Below, in pieces: positions 53,697 through 63,326 of a stretch of DNA of 64,000 nucleotides. The notes beneath the pieces were generated by a model that saw only the letters and a program-made list of their open reading frames with translations, was not told where the DNA came from and made no database searches. The number at the start of each line of letters is the position of its first letter. Position 1 is the first letter of the stretch. The stretch lies in the NCBI GenBank assembly GCA_027943245.1, contig JANDJZ010000159.1:1-64000 (forward strand), given 5' to 3'. The DNA comes from Acanthamoeba sp. SK_2022b (lineage: Eukaryota > Discosea > Longamoebia > Acanthamoebidae). The translations under genes and the position numbers were made by a program.

Positions 53697-54461
53697 AACA
53701 GAGTGTTCAGAAAAAAGTAACTCACTTTTTAATGACCCAAGGTGAACACATGTGTGTATTCTGTACATCCACCAATGTCACTTTTTCACCATCTCACCTT
53801 TTTCATCATAAAACAACAAGGTGAGCATTGACCTGATGCACATCAGTTCAACCACCACAGCCCAAAAAAGATGTACTTGACCCAAAGGCATTTCATGTGC
53901 ATTTCAAGATGTCACTTTTTCATCATCATAGATCTTCACCCACAAGAGAAGTGTGAACCAATGCACATTGGTTCTGCCACCCCAGCCCAGAGATGAACAT
54001 ATTTTAGGTGAAATACCAGGTGTTCAGATGAAATTTCGCTATATATAAATATACAGATCTTTACCAAATTGAGCTGTAACATGTCCAGAACAGGCATGTC
54101 GACACAAAATCAGACCCGACTGTGCATCAGCACCAACCCTTTAAAGATGTTTGTGAAAAACCAGTTCTTCTTGTTATGTGTTTTTTACTCAACACCAAGA
54201 CTTTCCACTGTTTTCAATTTGCACCAAGGTACTGAAAAACTGTTTTTGCAGGGCTAGAAGAGATCAAGTTGCAACAATATAAACACAATCCATATTGACC
54301 AATGCATTTTGTCAAGTGCAAAACATCCAATTTTCAAAACTGTTTACCTCAGTGTACAGAATTTGAAGCTTTTTGTTGAGGCCTCAGTGTTGTTATTCCA
54401 TTGTGTCTGAAAAGAGTACATTGTCAAAAGAGTCATTGTTACTTTTTTCTAACACTCTGTT
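53697..54461. mobile_element. Inverted-repeat element, probable non-autonomous DNA transposon (MITE-like)
   Basis: An AT-rich, CpG-poor block of 765 bp is bounded by near-perfect terminal inverted repeats. The left end 53697-53721 begins AACAGAGTGTTCAGAAAAAA and ends GTAAC. The right end 54438-54461, reverse complemented, begins AACAGAGTGTTAGAAAAAAG and ends TAAC. The two differ by a single base deletion. No transposase is encoded; the longest frame is a 62-codon one. A clean target-site duplication is not obvious (flanks read GCCACA and CCCACC). The TIR style (CAG start, A-rich, GTAAC) recalls Tc1/mariner-like ends, but without a TA duplication I leave the superfamily open. It lies in the divergent promoter region of the F-box and sterol-dehydrogenase genes. 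Confidence 0.7.
53775..54000. repeat. Two diverged ~125-134 bp tandem units inside the inverted-repeat element
   Basis: Each unit starts with ATGTCACTTTTTCA (53776 and 53910) and contains a hairpin followed by a GTTC..CC-ACC-..-CAGCCCA segment. Hairpin 1 is CTGATG-CA-CATCAG (53833-53846). Hairpin 2 is GAACCAATG-CA-CATTGGTTC (53955-53974). Confidence 0.6.
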
Positions 54462-54640
54462 CCCACCAACTCAGGCATGGCCTCAGCCAGGCCTCAGAGT
54501 GCTTTAGTAGAGTTTGTTGTTTGGGGTGATGTTTATATTGGTAACCTTGAACAAAGTGGACAACCAGCGGGTAATACAGTATTTCAGCCATAAATTGGCA
54601 TTTTACCTTGGCACTTTTTGTCGCTGAACACAACACCCTC

Positions 54641-56165
54641 ATGTCTGCCAAGGTACTGATCTGGCACCGCCCACACGGTTTGAGGCCATTTCGATAAAAT
54701 CTCATCTTAAACCGAATTAATTCGCAGCGATATGGAGTGATTGGTGGTGGTGGCTTCCTTGGGAAGTGGATCGTGGACGAACTTCTCAACCGTGGCGAGA
54801 AGCACGTGCGAGTGCTCGACATTCGTCCCTCCCTTACTCCCGACGACCGCGTCGAGTTCGTCCAGGGTTCGCTAGCCCTCGTCCCCCCTTCGCTTTCGTT
54901 TTTTTTTCCCCTCACTCTCTCTCCTCGTTGTGGCCCCTTGCGTCTGCCTTGCTCATGCACGTCCTCCTTCCTTGCCCGGAGCAGTCGATGTGACCAAGAT
55001 CGATACGTTGATGAAGGGACTGGAGGGTCTCACCACCGTCATCCACACGGCCTCCCCGCCGCACGGCAAGGGCTACCAGATGTACTACAACGGTACTCGT
55101 CGTTCGCTGTGCTGCCTGCCCCTACTCGTTTGCTCCTCCTCCTCCCCTCATGGGCCGTTTGCTGTCGTAATGACCGCACAAAAACGCAGTCAACGTCGAG
55201 GGCACCAGGAATGTGGTGGAGGCCTGCGTCGAGTTGGGCGTCCAGCAGCTCGTCTTTACCTCCTCGGCCTCGGTCGTGTTCGACGGTCGTCACATTAAAG
55301 GTGAGTAGTGTCTCGACTCTACTGCACACATGGCGCATAGAAGGCATGGCGCAGGCAGAGAGTCAATCGTGTGCGGCTGACCGATCCACGACTGTGCGAT
55401 GAGGCAGGCGGTGACGAGAGCCTGCCCTACTGCAAGAACCACCTGGACGGCTACACGGAGACCAAGGAGAAGGCCGAGCGCATCGTGCTGGAGGCCAACG
55501 GCAGGAAGGGCCTGCTCACCGTCGCCCTCCGCCCTTCTGGCATCTTCGGCCCCGGCGACGCCCAGGGCTGGCCCGGCTTCATCGATGCCGCCCGGAACGG
55601 CAAGTCCAAGTTCCAACTGGTACTCCCGCACACGCGTGCGCCTACGCCGTACGCAACGCCGCACAGCGCTGACAAGACGCGAAACACGTGACAGGGTGAT
55701 GGCAGCAACCTGATGGACTGGACCTACGTGGAGAACGTGGCCTACGCGCACGTGCTGGCGGCGGACAAGCTGGTGGCGGGCAACGACAAGGTGGCCGGCC
55801 AGGCCTTCTTCATCACCAACGATGAGCCGGCGCCCTTCTGGGACATGGCCAAGTACATCTGGAAGAACCTGGACTACCCGACGCCCACCGTGGTGGTGCC
55901 CTACTGGCTGGCCTACTACCTCGCCCTCCTGCTCGACTGGATCGTGTGGCTCCTGTCGCCCCTCGTCTCGATCCACCTCACCTTCACCTTCTTCCGCGTC
56001 GTCTACGCCGGGGCCCACCGGTACTTCACGATCGAGAAGGCCAAGAAGGACCTGGGCTACAAGCCCAAGGTGTCGCTCCACGACGGCATGGCGAGGACGC
56101 TCAAGGCCTTCGAGCACATGCGCAACCCCAAGGCCAGCGGCGACCAGAAGAAGAAGGCCAAGTGA
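54641..56165 (+). CDS. Sterol-4-alpha-carboxylate 3-dehydrogenase-like protein (NSDHL/ERG26 family, 3-beta-HSD superfamily)
   Basis: A tiny first exon (54641-54652, MSAK) splices across a 75-nt intron to [20 protein letters not shown], the Rossmann glycine motif GGxGFxG. Next exons give [40 protein letters not shown] then [58 protein letters not shown] (YxxxK catalytic pair YTETK), [40 protein letters not shown] and [22 protein letters not shown]-terminal hydrophobic stretch ([20 protein letters not shown]) fits ER or lipid-droplet association. Reaction: NAD-dependent oxidative decarboxylation of 4-carboxysterols in C4 demethylation (family knowledge). Confidence 0.88.
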
Positions 56166-56260
56166 TCGATCGCAGGGAACACTGGGTGTCCTCTGTTTGC
56201 CCCCATTTAATAAACAGAGAGCAACCACACGAGTGGGCAGGGGAAGGGTTCGACTTGGCC

Positions 56261-57357
56261 CTAGGCGAGGGTGCTGGTCTTCTTGCCGAGGCCGTCCTCG
56301 ATGATGAAGCGCTGGGGCTCCTCGCGAGCGATGGGCCAGCCCGTCCCGTAGAGATCGTTCTCGCGCGCGCGCACCTCGACCTCCTCCTGAGTCCACGCCA
56401 GCGCCGGCAGCCTCGACACCGCGTCCGCCCACCATTCCTGTCGCTCTGCTCGCACATCACCGCACACACACCACGCATCACTACGACAGCCGTGCCTGCC
56501 GAGCGTCGGTGTGTTGGGGGGGGGGCAGTACCCCAAACGCTGCGCAGGTCTTCGGGCACCGGGCAGATGGCGCGCAGTCGCTCGGTGGTCTCGTTGAGGC
56601 CCAGGATGGCCTCGAGCTCGGCCTCTCTCGCCTTGAGCTCGGGATCGATCTTGTCCACGTCATCGGCCTCCTCGTCCTCGTCGCCCTTCTTGCCGCCGCC
56701 GGGCGGCTTGGCCTTGGCGCTCGAATTAGTCGCCGTTGTGGGCGGCAGCGCGCTGTCCATGTCCTCGAGCAGGGCCACCTCCTCTTCGGGCGACAGCTTG
56801 CGCTCACGCCACGACTCTCCCATCTCGGCACGCCGTGCCGCGCGGGCCTTCTCCTTGTCGTCCCACCAGCGCAGGTAGGCCGCGATCCGCTCCGGCGTCG
56901 GCAGCGGGATGTCGACGGCGAAGCAGTGGAGGCCCAGGCGTGGGTACTGCGTGGTCTCGCTCCAGTGGTGGTTGACCGGCAGGTCGCCGTGCGTGCTGTC
57001 CCCGATGATCGGATGCGACAGGAACCGACAGTGTCGTCGCACCTGATGGAATCGACCTGTCGTGCGCGGTCATCACCTCGCCATCGTGTCGCGCGATGCG
57101 TGTGTGTGCGTGCGTGTGTGTGTGCAGGTGTGTGTACCGGTGCGGATCTGGACGAGGAAGAGGGAGCTGGAGGTGTTAACCCGACGCGGCGGCTTTGCGG
57201 AGGGATCGATGGCCGAGGCCGCAGGCGGCGGCGCGGTATGTGGTGTGGGGTTCAGCGAACGCAGCACGCTGACCGACCGCTTCATGCGATTGTTGCGCGC
57301 CAGCGGCTTGTGGATCTCTATGCAGTCCGCGCTCGGCGTGGTGCCTCGCACATGCGC

Positions 57358-57426
<69 letters not shown>

Positions 57427-57930
57427 TCGCGTTAATCGTGTGCGTGCGTGCACGAGCGGGGCGGTGTGTACCGAGGTAGGTCTTGTTGGCTGACGGGTGG
57501 GTCATGCACCGCTGCAGGAGGGCGGCCCACGGCGCAGAGAGCGCTGCCACCAAACAGCCGGACGCCGGCTTGTCCAGCCTGTGCACCAGATGAATCTTGC
57601 CCTGTCCCTCCTCCACTACACAACACCATGTCAAATCTTTCAATAACCTCTGTAAATAATTTTATTTTGTTGATGTTTTGGGGAGGTACCGGGGGTGGCG
57701 CCCCAGTATGAGGTGGCGAGGAGGTGGTCGACGTGGTCCTGGAGGAGCTGGGCGGCGTAGATGCGTTCGCTGGGCGGGATGAACCACTCCCACTGATTCC
57801 GGTGGACGAACATGCCGCCGGGCTTGCACGCCACGATCCACTCCCCGAGGCCCGGCCCCACCCGCAGCACGCGCGCCACAGCCCACCCGCTCTTCGCCAC
57901 CACTGCCGCCCCTTCCTTCGCCACTTCCAT
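56261..57930 (-). CDS. TruC/RluA-type RNA pseudouridine synthase with acidic insertion
   Basis: About five exons. MEVAKEGAAVVAKSGWAV is followed by GLGEWIVACKPGGMFVHRNQ (the family's N-terminal VACKPxGxxVH) and PPSERIYAAQLLQDHVDHLL. Across an intron, GKIHLVHRLDKPASGCLVAA holds the HRLDxxxSG catalytic motif with its Asp. After a (CA)n-containing intron come GTTPSADCIEIHKPLA and a variable segment; then GRFHQVRRHCRFLSHPIIGD and STHGDLPVNHHWSETT, as in TruC (KTGRKHQLRRHLAHLRHPIIGDSKHGD). A long C-terminal extension, with EMGESWRERKLSPEEEVALL and an acidic linker, is absent from bacterial TruC. Possible upstream ATGs at 58014 or 58068 would add a hydrophobic N-terminus. Target (tRNA or rRNA) unknown. 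Confidence 0.82.
57361..57424. repeat. (GT)n microsatellite in pseudouridine-synthase intron
   Basis: 32 GT units on the plus strand, (CA)n in the sense of the host gene, between the HRLDKPASG exon and the next exon. Confidence 0.97.
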
Positions 57931-58153
57931 CCTTCGCGAACCTACCGGAAAAAAGATCTCCGGAGCTGTTCCACGAACCTGTGCCGAGAAGAGCGCAACA
58001 AGCAAGATACGCATGCCGCACCGTGCAGCGAAGAGGTGAGCAGCGACATGCATGCACGTGGAACACACAGAGCAGCCTGCATCCTCTCAGAGATGTCCGG
58101 CTGTTGCTGCACACGCTGTGCCTCGACCTTGCAGAGAGAGAGCGCGCGCGCAT

Positions 58154-59522
58154 TCATTTGCCGATGCAAAAGTCGCTAAAGATGACGTCTAGGATCTCGT
58201 CCAGGTCGACTCGACCCGTGATGCGGCCGATCTCGGCGAGGCCGCGCCTCAGCTCCTCCGCCGCCATGTCAATTGACATCCGCGCTTCGCGCGATGCGCT
58301 GGCCTCCTCCGCCATGTCCAGGTACCTGTTGGTATGTCGTCATCGCCGTTATTAGCGAACGGGCACGAGCACGGGCACGGGCACGGGGACTCACGTGCGG
58401 AGGTGCTGCAGGCACTTTTGGAGGTGCTCCTTGTGTCGTGCTCGGGTGACGACGGCGCCCTCAGGCGCGGCACCGCTCTCGAAGCTGTTGTAAAGAGAGG
58501 GTTGACCTCGAGTGAGTCATCGCAGTTCTGAGACGCTTCCCCGCACGCCGCTCACCATCTACCATGACCGACCGCCTGTACGTACAATGATTTGACCTGC
58601 GACTCGAGGGCCTTGGTGAGCTCCTCCAGGCCCTCGTAGTTCTTGCAACTGATGGAGATCACACTTCGTGCCGTCCCATCAGCCAGACGCTTTTTCAACG
58701 AAAGACAAGAATGATCAGATGTGCTTGTATGCTGTGTGTGCGCGCGCGGAGGTGACTGTTACCACTGAGGCGGGCGCAGATGCGAGAAGGTCTCTCTTGT
58801 TGAACACGATGAGCGTGTTGGCGTCGACGAGGGAGAGAATATCAGCTTCCAGCGACGGATACGTGGTGGCGTCGAACAGGCATATCTTGATGTCCGAGCT
58901 CGCGAACCTTCACCACAAGCCCACCGAAATACAAACCGCGGTCAGCCCGAATGGGCGCGTGCGCAAGCGCGTTGTGTCTGTCCGTGCGGCGAGGCAAAGG
59001 GGCAGACCTCTCTTTGGCCAATGCGACGCCCTCTTTCTCGATCTCGTCTTCCGAGTGGCGAATGCCGGCGGTGTCGGCGATGGTGAGGGGGTAGCCGCCC
59101 AGATCCAACGACACCTGTGAGGGATAGACAGCGGTGCCACGTCAGCAGGTCGTTCATAGTCCTAGGACAACTGGGGAGGAGTGAACCTCGATCACGTCGC
59201 GCGTGGTGCCAGGAATGGAGGACACGATCGCGGCTTTGCGTCGTGCCAGCAGATTCAGCAGGCTGCTCTTTCCCGCGTTAGGAGGACCTGGTCTCGCGAT
59301 GTCGCACACGCGCTTAGGCCACCATCCCCAGGTGCCAAGAGCTCCGGTGAGGGTGGGTTGCGCTTACCCACGATGGCCAACGACGCCCCGCTGCGCATCC
59401 GTTCGCCTCGATGCGAATCGCGCAAATGAAGGGCGATCATGTCGTACAGGCCCTGGATTCGTGGTTGCACTGTGCACGCGTGGTAAGGGTGGGCGGATGC
59501 GTGAGCACGCGTTTCGATATCG

Positions 59523-59596
<74 letters not shown>

Positions 59597-60749
59597 AAAA
59601 ATAATAGTAGCGGCAAAAGGGGTGGTCACCCGCAGCAGCAACTTCATGGTCGATGTGTTCGTCCTCTCCAAAGTCTTACGATGAGGTAGGCGTGTGAGTG
59701 TTTCAGTCATTGTGAAATTTCTCAGCGAGCTTACCGATGACCGCTTCAACGTGGGCGATGCATTTGATGAGCTCCTCCCTCCACTCGTTGCAAAGACGTC
59801 CCAAGGCGCCCTTAGATAAATAAATAAAAACAACAATTAATCAACATAAATTGTCAATAAATCGGCTTGCGTACGCCCATCTGGCGCAAGGCCTGCCTCC
59901 TCTGCGCGTCGGTCTCGGCGTCGATGAGATCCGCAAGACCCTCGGCCTCGGTCAGATCCATCTTCCCGTTCTGGAACGCTCGCTTCGTGAACTCCTGCAT
60001 ACACGGGCGAATATGGAGCGCAAGCGCAGCTAGGTGAGAACCATGAGCGTCGCATGCCTTTTTGTTGACGCACCCCGGGCTCGGCCGAGCGCATGCCGGG
60101 CTGCTTGCCGAGGGCGTTGAGCACGGCCGTGATGGCGGCGTGGCTGCCGTGAATGTGCAGCTCGGCCATGTCCTCCCCCGTAAAGCTTCGCGGCCCTGCA
60201 CGCGAAACTTCCCCATCAGCCCACACGCCCATGCACACGCACACGCGCGACATGTACGGGCGCACCTGGAAACCAAAGCACGAGGCCCTCGTCGAGGAGA
60301 TCGTCGTTGTGGTAGAGCTTGCGGAGGGAGGCGAGGCGAGGCGGCGGCAGCTCCTGCGTGTGGGTGAGCTCGCGTACGGCAGGGCCGGCGTGCTTGCCCG
60401 AGATGCGGACGACGGCCACGCCGGACTTGCCCACCGGGCTGGTGCCGAGCGCGAAGATGGACTCGCCCGACTGCCCACCATAGTGGAAGCCTCCGCTGTA
60501 GCGTCGCTGCCAAATGGCTGAAGATGAAGATGGAGTAAAGTGTGTAATAGAGGGCAAAGGGAAATGAACGCAGGAGGCGCGGCGTTGCAGGTGCGCTGTG
60601 GCGAAAGCGCGGGCGGTTGTGAGAAGGGGCGGGCATCTTCGCATCGATATGAGATTTGGTGTTGCTGCCATCTTGCATGCCCTTGCTCCAGCCAGCACTC
60701 GGATTGAAGAGCAAGAGGGAGCCGCAACTCGGCCTCGCATCGTCCTCAT
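58154..60749 (-). CDS. tRNA uridine-34 modification GTPase MnmE/GTPBP3
   Basis: About nine exons. The N-terminus [18 protein letters not shown] is a plausible mitochondrial presequence. Then [55 protein letters not shown] and [20 protein letters not shown], the THF-binding domain hallmarks. The helical domain has [20 protein letters not shown]. The G domain has [20 protein letters not shown] (G1), [20 protein letters not shown] (G2), [20 protein letters not shown] (G3) and [14 protein letters not shown] (G4, NKRD). It ends [20 protein letters not shown] then FCIGK, the conserved C-terminal Cys motif. With MTO1/MnmG it installs tau-m5U or similar at mitochondrial tRNA wobble U34 (family knowledge). 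One intron holds a 66-bp (CA)n tract. Confidence 0.95.
59527..59592. repeat. (CA)n microsatellite in MnmE intron
   Basis: About 33 CA units on the plus strand, (GT)n in the host-gene sense, directly downstream of the exon that ends near the EDE/FGEDE region. Confidence 0.97.
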
Positions 60750-60840
60750 GTCGCGTCGTTTGCTCAAATCAAATCACAAAAATATAATAAAATGATTTCC
60801 ATGATTTATTTGGCTTGCAGACACGTGGGGTGGTAGTACA

Positions 60841-63270
60841 TCAGAAGAGGCCCACCAACTTCTTCTTCTGGTTCCTCTTCCAAACTGGCATCTTGTAGAA
60901 CTCCTCCTTGCTCATCTGAAACACACTCTGGAACTCCTCCACTGTAAGATGGCCCTGTATGTGTGCGGTGAGCAATAGCTGCGCTTACCCATTTTCTCCC
61001 ACAGTAACATTACCTCGATCCTGGGGATGTTGATGATCTTGTCGCTCGGTTTGGTCTGGAGGAAGCTCTGCAGCTGGACCAGCGGATACGAGGTGTTAAG
61101 GGCCTCCTCGAGCATCATCTCCTGCATTTCGGTGCTCAGTCTCGCTTGGCCACCATCACCATCGACAACAAGGCAAGGCAAAGGGAGACGCGCACCTCCT
61201 CTGCCGAGGGCACCAGCTTAGTATCGCAGGCGGTTGATCGGCGCATACCTGGTTGGGGCTGTGGTCGCCTGTCCGGACCGATGGTGGACCTGCGCCAATT
61301 GGGCGGGGTCGTCCCCGACGCTGTGTTCGCTGCCGGTGTCGACGGGTCGCGGTAAGGTCACACACCAACCAACTGGAAAAGAGGGGGGGGGGGCAGGAAA
61401 CGTGGTGAGCGTACAGGGGACCGGGTTGCCCTTGGCCGGCGTCCCGTTGTTATTTGAGATGGCGCCGCTGCTGGTGGTGGTCCAGTCCGCGAACTTCTCC
61501 CTGCAAGCACATCCACACACGCACTGTGGTCAAGACGGGGGTAGGGCGTGAGGGGGCTTGGGGTTGAGTGGTACTTGAAGAGCAGTGGCTCCTTGTCTTC
61601 GACAACGACCTCAAGCGTGACCCAGGCCGGACGGGTGGCCTTGGCGGCAGAAAAGAGCTCAGTCTCGGCCTTGGCCTTGGCTGCACTGATGTCGTCCTCG
61701 CTCACGCTCCGCCCGATCCACATGTAGAACTCGGTCTCGGCGTCTACCACGAGAATGGTCGTGGGCGACAGGAGGTCGCTTGTGGGTGGCGCACCGGCCG
61801 CGCCGCAGGCCTCGACGTTGAGGCCGCCGTCGCCGGGCACCAGCTTGTGGACGGTCACTACGGTAGGCCAGACCTTCTCTGCTTCGGCGTCGTCGCCGCC
61901 GTCGTCGGCCGACGCGACCTCGGTCAACTGTCCGCCCAGCGTGGTCCAAAAGTCACGGCCCTGGTGCGGGTCCTGTTCCACGTTGACCAGGGCGACGGGG
62001 CCCGTCCTCTCGCCGTTCTTGATGAGGTTGGCCACCATCAATGCCTTCGATCGCTCGTTGATGTTGGCCTTGGCTCCATTCCAGACAAAGAGCGTTCGGC
62101 CCGTGTCGAGCACGAACGAATCGCCTGGCGATCCCACACCCGTCAACGGAAGGCGACATAAAAACGAGAGCGAATCGGGGGTCCAGTTACCTTGGTTGAG
62201 CGATCTGATGTGGACGTCCACCAGGCGAGTGCGCACCTTCCTCTTTCCCTTGCACTGTATAAGTCGCTTGGGGCCGACCGGGCTGGTGGTAGCTGAGATC
62301 GAGTTACGCAGCACCTTGCGGTACGCTATCCAAAACAAACGCAGCACGCACAACAGGACAGAGAAACGTTGTGGCGGTCACCAAATGGAAGGTGGGCCAG
62401 GGCAGCTGCGACAAAGATGAGCGGGTTGGTCTCCATACCAGGTGCCTCGCCGCTCAGCCGCAGGGCGACGGGGGGAGTGCCGCCACCGAAGCTGCTGCTG
62501 CGTGGCGATGACATGGAAATGCCATTACTGAAGCTGTTGGTGCGGGGAGATGACACAGAGGTGCCGTTCGTCGTGGACGTGGTCGGCGGGCTACTCACTG
62601 TCGGTGTTGCCATCGACGCCTCCGCTCCTGCCGCAGTCGGCGCGGCCATAGGGGCCTTGGGCTTCTCCAATTGGCCAGACGAGGAAAGGCTCGCCTCAGC
62701 CTCCGCCGGCGCTGCGGCGGTTGGGGGATCAGTCTCAGGAGCCTTGGCGTCGACAGTCATCGACACGTCATGCGGTGGACGAGCTGGGTCCGCCGGAGCC
62801 GCTTGCGCGCCGCGAGAGGTTCCTGGAATCGGCAGCGGCTTCTTGTAGTTGGTATCGTCAACGGTCACCGATGCGTCATGCGGTAGACGAGCCGGAGCTA
62901 ATCCCACTTGCGGGCTGCTTGGGATTGGCAGAGGCTTCTTGTAGTTGGCGTAGTCGACGGTTACCGATGCGTCTTGCGGTTGATGAGCCGGACTGTCCGG
63001 AGCCAATCCCACTTGCACGCGGCGGGGCCCTCGCGGGCTGGGGCTGAGAACAGTGTCGTCTGAGGCAGAGAGCGCCTCCACGGGCGTGCGGGGGCTATGC
63101 GTGGGCAGGGTCGAGTCTGACTTGGAAATTGAGTCCTTTCGCACCCCAGCCACCGCGGCTCCGTTGTTCGGGGTCTCTTTGGCCTTCTGGATACATATTG
63201 AACAGTCGAGAAATAGATAGCGGGTGAGTTGGTAAGCATGGGTGAGACGCGCGCGCGCGCGTGTGTGTGT

Positions 63271-63326
<56 letters not shown>

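Noticed and set aside
55290..56435. 381-codon minus-strand frame over the sterol dehydrogenase
   Set aside because: Antisense of a clearly homologous gene; no motif.
60781..60840. Possible small gene between MnmE and the villin-type gene
   Set aside because: Only 91 bp separate the two coding regions; nothing but AT-rich flank.
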